A stretch of 64,000 nt of DNA from Tenodera sinensis (GCA_030765045.1 CM060974.1:48670839-48734838), one strand, 5' to 3'. Positions 10,746 through 23,420 are shown, numbered from the stretch's first letter. Numbers and translations: made by a program. The notes: generated by a model from the sequence alone, not told the origin.

Positions 10746-12543
10746 TGTAAATATTTCGACAACACAGGGCGCTGTTACCCTATTCATATACATACACTAA
10801 ACCTAACCTAATAAAGGCAATATTTCGATAACACAGGCCACTGTTACCACACTCATATACACACACTAAACCTAACCTAACACAGGCAATATTTCGATAA
10901 CACAGGATCCTGTTACCACACTCATATACACACACTAAACCTAACCTAACACAGGCAATATTTCGATAACACAGGATCCTGTTACCACACTCATATACAC
11001 ACACTAAACCTAACCTAACCTAACACAGGCAATATTTTGATAACACAGGACGCTGTTACCACACTCATATACACACACTAAACCTAACCTAACACGGGCA
11101 ATATTTTGATAACACAGGGCCCTGTTACCACACTCATATACACACACTAAACCTAACCTAACATGGGTAATATTTCGATAATACAGGATCCATTTATCAC
11201 ACTCATATACACACACTAAACCTAACCTAACACGGGCAATATTTTGATAACACAGAGCCCTGTTACCACACTCATATACACACACTAAACCTAACCTAAC
11301 ACGGGCAATATTTCGATAACACAGGATCCCGTTATCACACTCATATACACACACTAAACCTAACTTACCAGGGTAATATTTCGATAATACAGGATCCTGT
11401 TATCACACTCATGTACACACTAAACCTAACCTAACACGGGCAATATTTCGATAACAGAGGATCCTGTTATCACACTCATATACATACACTAAACCTAACC
11501 TAACACGGGCAATATTTCGATAACAGAGGATCCTGTTATCACACTCATATACACACACTAACCTAACTTAACACGGGCAATATTTCGATAACACAGGGCC
11601 ATGTTACCACACTCATATACACACACTAAACCTAACCTAACACGGCCAATATTTCGATAACACAGGATCCTGTTACCACACTCATATACACACACTAAAC
11701 CTAACCTAACACAGGCAATATTTCGATAACACAGGATCCTGTTACCACACTCATATACACACACTAAACCTAACCTAACACAGGCAATATTTTGATAACA
11801 CAAGACGCTGTTACCACACTCATATACACACACTAAACCTAACCTAACACGGGCAATATTTTGATAACACAGGGCCCTGTTACCACACTCATATACACAC
11901 ACTAAACCTAACCTAACATGGGTAATATTTCGATAATACAGGATCCATTTATCACACTCATATACACACACTAAACCTAACCTAACACGGGCAATATTTT
12001 GGTAACACAGAGCCCTGTTACCACACTCATATACACACACTAAACCTAACCTAACACGGGCAATATTTCGATAACACAGGATCCCGTTATCACACTCATA
12101 TACACACACTAAACCTAACTTAACACGGGTAATATTTCGATAATACAGGATCCTGTTATCACACTCATGTACACACTAAACCTAACCTAACACGGGCAAT
12201 ATTTCGATAACAGAGGATCCTGTTATCACACTCATATACATACACTAAACCTAACCTAACACGGGCAATATTTCGATAACAGAGGATCCTGTTATCACAC
12301 TCATATACACACACTAACCTAACCTAACACGGGCAATATTTCGATAACACAGGGCCATGTTACCACACTCATATACACACACTAAACCTAACCTAACACG
12401 GGCAATATTTCGATAACACAGGATCCTGTTACCACACTCATATACACACACTAAACCTAACCTAACACGGCCAATATTTCGATAACACAGGATACTGTTA
12501 CAACACTCATATACACACACTAAACCTAACCTAACATGGGCAA
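10746..12543. repeat. 69-bp satellite array with telomere-like motif
   Basis: About 26 head-to-tail units of 69 bp (CAATATTTCG starts at 11647 and 11716, for example). Each unit has CTAAACCTAACCTAAC, a CA-rich run and a near-palindrome centred on GGATCC (GATAAC-CAGGATCCTGTTATC type). A block of about 755 bp (11 units, one shortened) is itself duplicated: 11010-11354 reappears almost unchanged at 11765-12109, a higher-order repeat. Because 69 is a multiple of 3, one minus-strand frame stays open as a 23-residue repeat. Nothing suggests it is translated. Confidence 0.9.
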
Positions 12544-12690
12544 AACGAAAGCGAAGCTTGACCACCAAATAAAAACTTTCAAACTCGTAATCAGCAATAA
12601 CAATTTCAGCATAAATACATTAATCAATCATTCTAGCATATATTATACTCGTTTATAAACATTTACTAAAGATGCCGATTTTAGAGACAA
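12544..12690. repeat. Right flank of satellite, inverted homology to left flank
   Basis: The reverse complement carries blocks A and B of the left flank, but in the order B then A rather than the mirror order a simple terminal inverted repeat would give. This suggests rearrangement or a longer parent repeat with the array nested in it. Confidence 0.55.
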
Positions 12691-13305
12691 TTACCAACGT
12701 ATGTTACAGTCGATGGCGCCACCCACCCTACTTTTTAAGTGGCTTCACTTTTTCAGGTACATATCTATATCTAGAACTACATATATCAGTATAACTACCA
12801 TATCCTGAGTGTGGATTATTGTCAATTGTGTATTATTACAACTTGTGAAATACGATGTACGAATAGCGATGTCAAGTGTTTTAGCAGAGGCGCAACGTTA
12901 ACCAATAAAAGAAATAGTAGATTACAAAACCCTTTCACATCCAGCCTCACAAATGAAGTCTCATAAAACTAGTATTCATGAAATTAGGTTAAGAATTGCG
13001 CAGTATTCTCCCGCACAATACGACTATTTGGGACGAACAATTAATTGCCAAGAATATATTTGTTTGTTGACACTACCTACTAAGTAAATAGTTTACGTAC
13101 CTGATCTCTGCAACAATTCAGTTATATCTTCAGATATAGCGACATCGGAAATAGATAAAATGTAATTTTCAACACAAGTCAAGATGTCTGAAGGTGTACA
13201 AATTCTGAAGCCAGCTTACAAAGAGAAGCCGTGTAATCTATTCGGCCGTGGTGCGTTGTGTTCAAAATCATCTATTACTTTTGTCTTTTATGCGAGTATG
13301 CAACT
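12691..13305. other. No gene recognised
   Basis: AT-rich sequence between the satellite flank and the hAT element. No motif or repeat was assigned. Confidence 0.4.
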
Positions 13306-14168
13306 GTAACAGACCGTGTTGCCAATTTAGCTTTTTTCTCGCTAAATCTAGCTTTTTTAAATTTCGTGTTAGCGGCAAAAAACCATTATTCCCGCTTAGC
13401 GGGAATTTTAGCTTTTTTGCATTAACAGGGCATTTGCAAAAAATAGGCACTATTAGGACACCCCTGAAGAAAATGAATCCATGGAAGTATATGACTGGTT
13501 TGTTAAAAGCACGAGATAAGAGCGATGAGGGAGCTGGGTTCCGTTATCGTAACACAACTCGCTATTAAAACGTAAACTATGGTGGATAATAAAGAGGACA
13601 GAAAATAAACTCTTCAAACCGGAGACTTGAGATAACGAATAAACAATAACATCTTATTCAGCATACACCGGAGAGATTTCTCCAGCCTACTTCCCTCAAA
13701 GTAATTGCGTGTGGTACAGATATTGGTGTTTCCGGGACTTTAGCTAGGCTACTCGCTATTTATTAACTGCGTTTATGCTTCTCACTTCTGCTTATACTGG
13801 CAGTAAACTTTGAGTCTATGTGTGTGTGTGTTATTTAAAACACGTATCCGTTTATCCCATGGAGACTTATTGCTGGTGGTATTTGTTTGTTCCTCTTTCC
13901 TCCTCCTAGCCTAACAGATGCAGGTGGCCTGTGTTTGGTTCAAGAAATTATATAATTATTTACAGTAACTTAAAACCTAAGGAAACTTTTCAGTTGCGTT
14001 GTTCCCGTCCCCTTCATTACGCACTCTTCATCTCGGTGGGCTACAAGTGCATTGAAAACGGGTGTAGTCGGTTCATGTATAGTGATTCTGTGATTGATAA
14101 TATTTAGTCATTGTGTTAACTGTTATTCTACACTTTTATTGTTACAAACTACTTCGTATTCGTGTGAA

Positions 14169-14720
14169 ATGCCTCCAAAATATCAACAGCATTTTCGAAA
14201 GGAGTGACTTAGTGACCCCGCTTTTACGGACTGGCTTTTAGAAGTGCCGAGTGATAAAGATAAAGTTAAATGCAAATTTTGTAAAGCTATCTTTAACGCA
14301 AAACGCAGTGATCTTTTGCAGCATGCTAAAACTAAAAAGCATTTAGCTTCATCTAGTGCATTTAGCTCTTCAAGAAGGTTGGACCAATTTCTTAGCTCAA
14401 GTAGAGATCACAGAACACTCTAGTGTAGAGATTCTGAGAAGTTACGAAATGCCGAAGCTTCTCTTTCACTTTTTGTTGCGTGTCATTCATCACTATTAAG
14501 TATTGACGACCTTGGTGAACTTTGCAAATCTATGTTTAGTGACAGTCCAACTGCGGCAAATATTCAGTTGCACAGGACAAAATGTAGTGCGTTGGTGAAC
14601 TTTGTTTTAGGTCCCCATTTTGAGAAAGTATTGCGAGAAGATATAGGGACTGGAGTGTATAGTATACTTATTGACGAGTCAAACGACATCAATGTTACCA
14701 AAATTTTGGGGATTGCAATA
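14169..14720 (+). pseudogene. hAT transposase, N-terminal half
   Basis: Starts at ATG 14169. A BED-type zinc finger appears at about residues 33-60 (CKFC...LLQHAKTKKH). Two in-frame stops interrupt it, one soon after the start and one after about residue 80. The frame is then open to the insertion point and carries the first catalytic aspartate region (ILIDESNDINVTK) near 14669-14705. The coding sequence stops at the R1-clade insertion and resumes at 20350 in the same frame once the element and one 14-bp duplicate are removed. The protein would cut and rejoin transposon ends in the nucleus. This copy is dead. Confidence 0.8.
14707..14720. repeat. Target site duplication, left copy
   Basis: TGGGGATTGCAATA, identical to 20350-20363. 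It marks the insertion point of the R1-clade element inside the hAT transposase frame. Confidence 0.9.
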
Positions 14721-15987
14721 AAAATAAATAAAAAAATAAAAGAAAAATAAAAATAAAAATCTGCATACTGGACCCCGGCACCTAATTTCTTAAACCGGGG
14801 TCAATATTCAGATCTTTATTATTTTATTACAAATATAAAACAAATATACACTTTACAAAATTTACAGATTAACAAAATAAAATAAAAATAAAATAATTTA
14901 AAACACAACATTTTAACATCCTAAAACCACACCTCTTCTAACTAAAATTAAGAGAGAAAAGAAAAACAATAAATTACCAATATAAAATCTAAAAAAAAAG
15001 ATTTCCATCTCATCCCTAATCATACCTATTCAAAACTTTTATAAATTTAATAATAAACTCTATAAAAATTTAAAAAAATCACCTCTTTAAACACAAGCTC
15101 TTATAAATTATAAAATAACTTATAAGAACCTTAACTTTCAAAATCAAAATTTATAAAAAAAGCAAAAAATTTTAAATAAAATATGACTGGTATCCAGTAA
15201 TAAAATAAATAACTGGTAACCAGTTACTACTAAATCTACAAATATAAAAGATCCATAACAAAACAAAATATGACCGCCGGAATCCGGCGGCCATCTTGGT
15301 ACTGGTACCCAGCACCAAAACTCCTTTACTCCACACTACAGCTCAATTACACTCATGCATAATTATATAATAAACAATAATCAAAATAACTATTGAACAT
15401 AATCAAATTACACATTTAAAAGTATACACATAAACATCATACAACACAAACATTACAACATTCAAAATCTTCAGAACCTCAATTAAATAACTCAAACATA
15501 CAAATTATCTTCAGACCTCCAAAATAAACAACAAATCCTTCAAATTTCTTAATCTACTAAAGCTTTAAAACATTTAAGTTTATTTAATAAAATAAAATAT
15601 TGCATTAAATTTAAATCAAATATTAATATTTCAAATTCAGATTTATATATTAAATATTACGAAACAATTTTAATCCCTAAATTTAGAAAGCATTTGAAAC
15701 TATTTAAACTCTACACTACAGCACAGATACACCCGTACATAATTATATAAAATGCGAGACATAATAATCAAAATGACAATTAAATATAAACAAAATTACA
15801 CATATTTAAGATAATACACTAAAACATCATCTAACATAAAAATACAACATTTAAACATTTTCAAAACCTCATTTTCATAAAAATTTCAAACATTTCTTTA
15901 TTGTCGGTATTTATGTCTTATTGGTCATCTTGTGTGTCAGATAAACCACTATCAATATTATTTCTGTGCTGTTGATTTTGTATCCTC
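14721..15987 (-). other. 3' UTR and tail of R1-clade element
   Basis: Very AT-rich, without ORFs. A GC-rich inverted repeat, CCGCCGGAATCCGGCGG, sits in the middle (about 15272-15288) and could fold as a hairpin in the RNA. The tail next to the target is a T/A simple repeat, not poly(A). Confidence 0.6.
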
Positions 15988-18900
15988 TCAGATTAGTGGG
16001 TCCTGATGTTGAATATTTATTTGCCTTGGCAGAGTTTTGGTCTCGATGGCAGATTTGCTGATGGTATTAGCCATTGTCTCTAGGTGGTGGAGTAAATCCT
16101 TATCCCTTACGATGTTGGAGATTTGGTGTCCTTGTAATGGTGTCCGATGTTCTTCTGTCAGGTGTGCATATTTTGGACATTCAAAGAAAACATGTTCAGG
16201 AGTGTCTTGGATCTTGCATATATCACATATATCGGTTAATTGTTTATTAATCTTTAGCCAGTAGGTTCCATACGGGCCGTGCCCGGTTAGGAAATGTATT
16301 GTACCTTTTGTATAATTAAAACTTTTATACTTCTTTTGTAATCTTTCTCTAATGTTACCGAAAATTGAGTAAGTTCTCCTGCCTTCTTCTATTAAATCCC
16401 ACTCTTCTTGCCAGATTTGTAATAGTTTATTTTTGACGTCCCGTTTCTTGTGATAAAAACCATCCATTATTTCAAAAACTTTTCCTTGATCTACTTTTTT
16501 CATCCAAAAGCATGCGCCCCTGTATCGTAGGGTAAGGTCAATAGGCCAAATTCCCAGGATAACTAGCAAAGCCATGGTTGGTGTTGTGTTCATTGCACCT
16601 GTAAATCGGAGTAGGATCTTCCTCTGTGATCTTCTCAGTAAGGTCTTGACTGTGGTAAGCTTGGCTCTGTGCGCCCACGTTAATGCTGCATAGGTCACTA
16701 TGGCTCCAAATATGCTCGTATGGTAGGTGGTTATGGTGTTCAAGTGAATTTTGAAATCAAATTGTGCTAAACGGGAAAGTTTCAGCATTACTTTTTCTGC
16801 TTTAACCCTCACATAATCAGTATGAAATTTGAAGTTTACTCTTTGGTCCAGAAATATGCCCAGATATTTTACTTGTATTGAACGTTTAGTATGGTTATTT
16901 TCAAATTTAATAATGGGGTCTCGCTTAAATGAGCCTTTAAGTATCATATATGTAGATTTCGCTGATGAAATCTTCATCTTAGCAACCTGGCACCAATTGG
17001 ATAGCTCTATTAACAAATTGTTGGCCTTTTCTTCCAAAATATTCCTAGTTCTTCCCTCTACCAAAAAGACTATATCATCTGCATATGCCACTACCCTAAG
17101 ACAGATATTTATACGAGTAATTTGTTCTAATAATGTTTCCAAAATTATGTCCCAGAAAGTGGGCCCGAGAATCGAACCCTGGGGGCATCCCTTGGTGATG
17201 TCTTTTGAAATGATTTGGTTCACACCAACAAGTTGTACTTTTCTATTTCTACAGTAATCTTCTAAAATATTATACAAAGTTCTGGGATAATTTAAATTTC
17301 TAAGCCTAGTGAAAAAATGGGGCCACCAAACGTTATCAAAAGCAGCCGAAATATCCACGAAAATAGCCATAACGTATTTTGATTTGGAATTTAGGGTGGC
17401 AGTGATAAGGGTATTAATTGCGTCTTCGGTGGATCTCCCTTTCCTGAAACCGTACTGATCATCATTAAGCCCAATAAGTGTCCGATATTCCAAGATACGC
17501 TTATTTATTAAAGCTTCAAAATTTTTTCCAATAGTATTCAAAAGACAGATGGGTCTGTAAGATTTACAGTCCATCGGATCTTTATCAACACTTTTCTTCA
17601 AAACAGTTAATTTTGCAACTTTCCAATTGTTGGAAAATTTTCCTTGCCACAAACAACTATTATATAAATTACAAAGTATTGGGATTGATGATTCTGCAGT
17701 ATTTATAAGCATTTCGTTCTTGATATTATCGGGTCCTGCTGCTTTTTTCTTTTTTAGTCCTCTAATTATCTGTCGTATTTCCGATTTCTCAAAAGGATAT
17801 ATAACGTTAGAATTCGGATACGGCACTTCCAAATTTCTTCTAATTTGTGTGTTTTCATCAGTGTCTGTCTCCTGGCTGTCGTCGGGTAGTAGTTTTTGTA
17901 ACAGTTCCTGTGTAGTTTCGGTCCAGTTTTGGGTTAAAGTCCCATCATCCCTTCTAATGGTATTTAAAATTTCCGGTTTCCTGATTTTTTCCATAGTGAT
18001 TTTATAAGGTGCTCCCCATATATTATGCATAGAATTGGTTTCAACAAAACTTTTCCATGATCTACTTCTTGTTTCAAATAATTCTTTCTTAAATTTTTCT
18101 TTGGCTTTCCTACAGATTTCTAAACTTCTATTTCTCTCTTCTATTACAATAGTCTTCTGATAAATTCTCCGACATTTTCGAGCTTTTCTCCGTAAATTTT
18201 GTAATGTATCGGTCCAAACATCGTCTTTAAATTTTTTGAGTCTCCTTTTAGGAATATATTTAAGCATGGTGGATTGTAAAATGTGTTCTAATTTAGTCGC
18301 TTCGTGATTAGCTTCAGCTCCTATATGTCCTAGTTGTCTGTTCTGTAGTGTCCTATTGAAGTCTTTCCAATTTGCAGCATTAAAATTAAAACTTGGTACT
18401 GTATAACTTCTATCCCATCTTGAAATTTTGATAATGTAGTTGAATAGGATCAAATTGTGGTCACTAGAGGTGTAATCCTGTCCAACTTTCCAGTTTTGAA
18501 TTTTGGGTATAATTCTACTATTTCCTAAGGTGATATCAATATTGGACATTGCTCCTGCACGATTTTGGAAAGTAGGAGGATTATTAGGTTTATTAAAAAT
18601 ATATAAATTAAGTCCCGAAATGAGATCTTCCAGTTTCTCACCCCTGTCATCTTTTATACCGCTATGCCACCAATGGGATTTGGCGTTAGCGTCTAGAGTA
18701 TCAATAGTTTCATAATCCCGATATTTGATATGTATTTGTTTAATTAAATCCAAATATTGGTCGATTTCTTGGCTATACTGGCAGTAATGATTAGATAGGA
18801 TAAAATTCCCTTTTTCCATATTGATCTGAACACAGTTATTGTGCGTGTCGTTAAAATTAGTTATTTTGGTCACTTGTAAATTTGGATTCACAATTATCAT

Positions 18901-19177
18901 GGCCGCCATTGGATTTTCGCCAGTGCAGATTACTCTTGCCATAGTTGGAATTATCGTGAGTTTGTTTTTAAAGGTATACGGCTCTTGAAGGCATAACATT
19001 TTCATATCTAGTTCGTCAATTAATTTCCTAAGTTCAGTCATCACCATTTTCGGGCGCTGCGCATTTATTTGACCAATTTTGATCGTCTGGGTCTTCTCTG
19101 TCTGAAAATGATTCGTGTCCGTCTTGTCTGACTTGCGTAACGTAACCTCTGTTTGCGAAAAAGCGCTCCTTTGGTGT
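15988..19177 (-). CDS. R1-clade ORF2: endonuclease and reverse transcriptase
   Basis: 1019 codons from the first ATG (19047), open without ATG up to about 19177. The AP-like endonuclease nicks the target and the RT copies the RNA onto the nick. Visible motifs: LQEPY (catalytic Glu), DANAKSHWW (Asp/Asn) and SSDHN (Asp-His) in the first 200 residues; RT boxes GPDNIKNEML, FVDISAAFD, GCPQGSILGP and VAYADDIVF; the HFLTGHGP segment; and a C-terminal C-x2-C-x7-H-x4-C (CDICKIQDTPEHVFFEC). The N-terminal IGQINAQ, which holds the endonuclease's first conserved Asn, lies before the first ATG. Translation therefore probably starts by frameshift or reinitiation from the overlapping ORF1, whose stop is at 19034. 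No inactivating change is seen. Confidence 0.85.
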
Positions 19178-20349
19178 TATGTCTGGAACTATTGCAGTCA
19201 CCTCGCGTAAGTATTTATATCCCCTAGTGGGCCTAATGGATTTTCTTGTTTTGCTTGTCTTTTTAGTGGAAGTTGCCTTAATAATCTGTACTTTGTTTTT
19301 ATCCTGTTTAACAAGTTCTTTTGTCACTGTAGCAATAATATTATCATTCTTATGTTTCGATTGTATTTTACTGTACTTTTGTGGATTATGTTTATTTTTC
19401 TTGTATGATTCTTTTGTTAGATGGGCTTTGTGTGAGAAAGTATCTTCTGATTTGTGGCTTGATTCGGCCGGGAAAATAGGGGAAATGGTTGTTTTTGGTG
19501 TATATATTTTGGGGTAGTCTAGTGAGTCGTGTTTGGTGACTACGTCGCAATATGGCCATTTTTGCGTTCCATCAAAAGCTAATCTGCCGTAGCATAAGAC
19601 AAAATGCCTATATATTTAATCTAGATCTAAGTTTTCATTGTGTCTACTATATACCTTTTCAACAAGCTCAAGAAGCTCTTTTGGATCTGTTGTTATATTT
19701 AGAGTTTTTAATTCCATACGGTCAATAGCATCTGGTACTGGAAAGATAATTTTGTCCCCGTTTTGATGTAGTTTTCTAATAATATGTCTTAATGCTGCCA
19801 TTAAATTATTTCGTTCTTCGAGGCGACTCAGCTGTAGGGTCTGGTCAAAGTCATTGTACAGCAAAGCCGCATTACTGCTGACTTGCATCTCTGTTTCCGC
19901 ATGGACAGGAGTAACGACCCGACTTTCACAGCTGGCCAAATCGCTTGCTTTCGGTTCTAAAACCGGGTTATCTTCCTTCGCTTGCTTAAAATTCATCATA
20001 CGATACTTCCAAAGTTTTGTTAAGAAATTTTGATTTACCTTATCACCATGTTCCTGAGTATCCTCTTCATCACTCGTGCCAGTAATTGCCTCATAATTTA
20101 CATTTATTTTAGTCTTTTTTGTATTTTTATTTTCTTCCAGATTACTTATTAATTTTTTACTTTCATTTTCTAATAAATTTACTACCGATTTATTGTTATT
20201 ATTTTTCTGATTTAATTCTTTTTTATGTTCTGATGATTGATTGTCTATTATTATTACATTTGGTTCAACGTATTCGGTTCCAAAATATTTTCCTTGATTT
20301 AGCTTTAATTTGTGGTTTATGACTCTAATTAAATTTCGTCTTAAACGAC
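19034..20349 (-). pseudogene. R1-clade ORF1 region, frame-shifted
   Basis: Two open stretches in different frames. The upstream one (20349 down to 19616) has no ATG until the YRMMNFKQ segment and is rich in Asn, Lys and Ser, with a helix-like C-terminal part (RLEERNNLMAALRHIIRKL). The second (about 19615 to 19034) is basic and Ser/Thr-rich and ends in ENGDD, overlapping ORF2 by about 140 nt. A frameshift or small deletion near 19615 separates them. No canonical CCHC knuckle was found, unusual for R1-clade ORF1. Either the knuckle part is lost or this ORF1 is divergent. ORF1 normally coats the RNA. Confidence 0.55.
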
Positions 20350-20363
20350 TGGGGATTGCAATA
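20350..20363. repeat. Target site duplication, right copy
   Basis: TGGGGATTGCAATA, identical to 14707-14720. Confidence 0.9.
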
Positions 20364-20972
20364 GTGTACTTTAGTCTTAGAAACGGTGGGTTAATTTCTA
20401 CATTTATAGCTTTTTCTGAGCTACAATCTTGCGACTCTGAGTCAATCGCTGCCTGTGTTCTGAAAACATTGCGTGAGAAAGGGTTAAATATAAAGAATTT
20501 AAAGGGTATCGGCGTTGATAATGCTGCTGTTATGACAGGCGTCAACAATGGAGTTGGCACTAGATTGCGACAAGAATGTCCAGGGCTCATAATGATACGC
20601 TGCGTGTGCCATTCGTTGCAGCTGGCAACCTCTTCCGCTGCTCAATATCTTCCAACAAACCTGGATTTTCTCATATGCGAAACCTACAATTGGTTTACCC
20701 ACTCGGCTTTACGTCATAGTCAATATAAGGCTTTGTATGCTGCTATTAACGATGGTCATCAACCTCACAGAATTGTACAAGTGTGTCAGAGTCGGTGGCT
20801 TTCAATAGAAAGTGCTGTTGTCAGATTACTTGACCAATGGCTTGAACTTAAGACTATGTTTAGCATGGGCAAATCAAGAGAGAGAGACTATTCTGCCTCA
20901 CTCTTGCATGCTATGTATGTTGATGAAAAAATCATGCATTTCTCCTATTCATTCGACCAATGTAGACCGTAG
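20350..20972 (+). pseudogene. hAT transposase, C-terminal part (truncated)
   Basis: Continues the reading frame of 14169-14720 without a shift. Visible are the second aspartate region (GIGVDNAAVMTG) and the conserved Cys/His segment (IRCVCHSLQLA) typical of hAT catalytic domains, then QSRWLSIESAVVRLLDQW. The frame ends at 20972 soon after LLHAMYVDEK. The downstream dimerisation domain, which holds the third catalytic residue, is missing. That points to an internal deletion before the R1-clade insertion or independent of it. Confidence 0.8.
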
Positions 20973-21214
20973 AATAGATTAAATTGCGTTCAGCGAGTTC
21001 AGAAGTAGCCATGGAGGCCGGTGAACATTGAACATGTCAATAACGTATGTAACACTACTTCGTTATAGAATATTGATAACTAATAATTACAGCGAAATAA
21101 ATCGTTAGCTTTATTTCTAGCTTTTTTCTCAGTTCATATTTAGGCTTTTTGGCTTATTTTGAACGACGATCTAGCTTATCTCCTTGAGTATGGGTTGGCA
21201 ACACTGGTAACAAA

Positions 21215-22020
<806 letters not shown>

Positions 22021-23217
22021 AACCGCTACAACCTGTTGCCTATAAAAGACAAATTATCATCACAAGGGTTGCTTCATCGTCTTACTCTTCTTCATGATCA
22101 GCTTCTCAATCTTAGTACCTCGTTTCCAGTTTATATTCAGACAGCAAACTCACCTGGTATCACGATATTCGTCATCTTTGTGCTTCCAGTGATGATGCGC
22201 TTCGCTTCGTGTGCTCCGAGCTTTTTCTGGAATATCAGATCGCACCGTCATGTTGAGCTTGCATTGCTCACTGGTCCGATCCAAAATGGATTATGGCAGT
22301 TTTATCTGTGGCGTGGCTTCCGTTTCTAAAGTGCGCCTTTTAGGCAGTGTTCATCACACTGGTATCCGTCTTGCTGCTGGGGCTCTGGTGAACCTCCATT
22401 GTCTGTCCGACACTCATATTTGCTTTGTTCCTACGTGGTACAGTTGACCGCTCATCCAGGTCATTCTTTTACATCTGTTTTGCGTCCGGACCTCGTTCCC
22501 CGTTATATCTCGACCAAGTGGTATAAGTTTCGCGAACTGCTCAACCCACATGCTCTCAGACTACCGTAGAGCGATACGTTTGTCCACTGTCCACCACAGC
22601 AACTCCAGCGTGCAGGGTTCGGGCTGTGCGAAGGTAGTCACTCCTCTCTCGGTGTTTCGCCAATTTCTTACCAAACTTATGGACCGTTACCGGTATTAAC
22701 CGACGGTCTCAGGTGGGGCATGCTACAAGATGCTTTGTGTATAACGGTGAGGCTCACAAGTTCCGGCTTCCGGGCAACTGCTCAGTTTTTACCGCCGATA
22801 TGTTTGCCATCTTATATTTTGTGCTTTTTATTTTCAGCTCCGTCCCTGAAAGTGATGTCACCTGTTGCGGCTCTATGAGCGCTGCAGTATTCATTCCTGA
22901 CATTGAGACACTCGTCTCACAATTGCTCTCTCGAGGATACCAGTTTGTTTTTACATGGGTATCAGGCCATGTAGGTATTCCGGGCAACGTGGAGGCGGAC
23001 GTAGCTGCTAAGTCTGCATGTCGCTTCCTGCACGTTGTCGTATGTAGATGTGCAGCGCCATTTCCGTCACCATCTATTTGCTATGTGGCAGCAGTCTTGG
23101 GAAGCGTTAGCTGACAGTCAATTGCGGACAAAGACATCGTGTATGTGTGTGTGCAACTTAGTGGGGACACCTCGACCGCGACATGGGTCTATTGCGGACT
23201 GTCACTCCCCAGGGGGA
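22021..23217 (+). pseudogene. Decayed I-like LINE ORF2, left part (RT end and RNase H)
   Basis: Aligns by eye with the C-terminal half of the intact I-clade ORF2 nearby, but on the opposite strand. It has LVRSKMDYGSFICGVAS against LVRSKLDYGCIIYSSA, then RNase H motifs FTADMFAIL (the Glu motif) and FTWVSGHVGIPGNVEADVAAKSA (the terminal His/Asp motif) at about 22780-23020. Multiple stops and shifts. It is interrupted at about 23217 by the intact element and its last codons reappear at 29.7 kb. Confidence 0.75.
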
Positions 23218-23229
23218 TTTGGATTTGGT

Positions 23230-23267
23230 TTAAGGGCGCTCAACTTCTAGGTCATCAGCGCCCTTAA
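23230..23267 (-). promoter_or_regulatory. 3'-terminal hairpin of I-clade element
   Basis: A perfect 11-bp stem, TTAAGGGCGCT with AGCGCCCTTAA, closes a 16-nt loop that contains CTAGGTC on the plus strand. Related hairpins end the I-like fragments at 9.8 and 51.8 kb with a different stem (GGGCCC) but the same loop core. LINE RTs often recognise a 3' RNA structure, so this is a candidate priming signal. Confidence 0.7.
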
Positions 23268-23420
23268 CAGACTCATGGCAATAGCCAGATATAAATTTCA
23301 CTCAAAAAATAAAAATACTAGCAACAAGAAAAATATACAAAGGCAAAAAGCAGTGGCAATAGCCAGATATGAAACAAGGTGATAAATATGTCCAAAATCA
23401 GAAACAGATAATTAAAAATT

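Larger units (their letters stand above)
14721..20349 (-). mobile_element. R1-clade non-LTR retrotransposon
   Basis: A 5.6-kb element in minus orientation bounded by the exact 14-bp duplication. Order on the minus strand: 5' end at 20349, ORF1 region, overlapping ORF2 (endonuclease plus reverse transcriptase), 1.27-kb AT-rich 3' UTR, and a T-rich (TTTTA)n-type tail at 14721. The lack of RNase H and the R1-type GCPQGS...LGPTFWD box and HFLTGHGP C-terminus place it in the R1 clade. It sits in a transposon, not in 28S rDNA. ORF2 is intact; ORF1 appears shifted. Confidence 0.85.
13314..21206 (+). mobile_element. hAT transposon split by an R1-clade element
   Basis: Terminal inverted repeats CCGTGTTGCCAA (13314) and TTGGCAACACTG (ending 21206) match at all but one base. 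They are flanked by an 8-bp duplication with one mismatch: GTAACAGA (13306-13313) and GTAACAAA (21207-21214). Eight-bp duplications are typical of hAT elements. Subterminal TTTAGCTTTTTT motifs recur at both ends, as transposase-binding repeats often do. Without the nested R1-clade insertion the element is about 2.25 kb. It encodes a BED-finger transposase that is now mutated and lacks its C-terminal dimerisation region, so it is not autonomous. Confidence 0.8.

Noticed and set aside
10746..12543. CRISPR-like array or true telomere
   Set aside because: Repeats are contiguous with no unique spacers, and the telomere-like motif is only part of a 69-bp unit.
10780..12568. Minus-strand ORFs with a 23-residue repeat (up to 183 aa)
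   Set aside because: Explained by a 69-bp satellite whose unit length is a multiple of three; the frame breaks wherever a unit has an indel.
20340..20590. Extension of the R1-clade ORF1 frame upstream of 20349
   Set aside because: Beyond 20349 the frame is the antisense of the hAT transposase; the target duplication sets the element's end.
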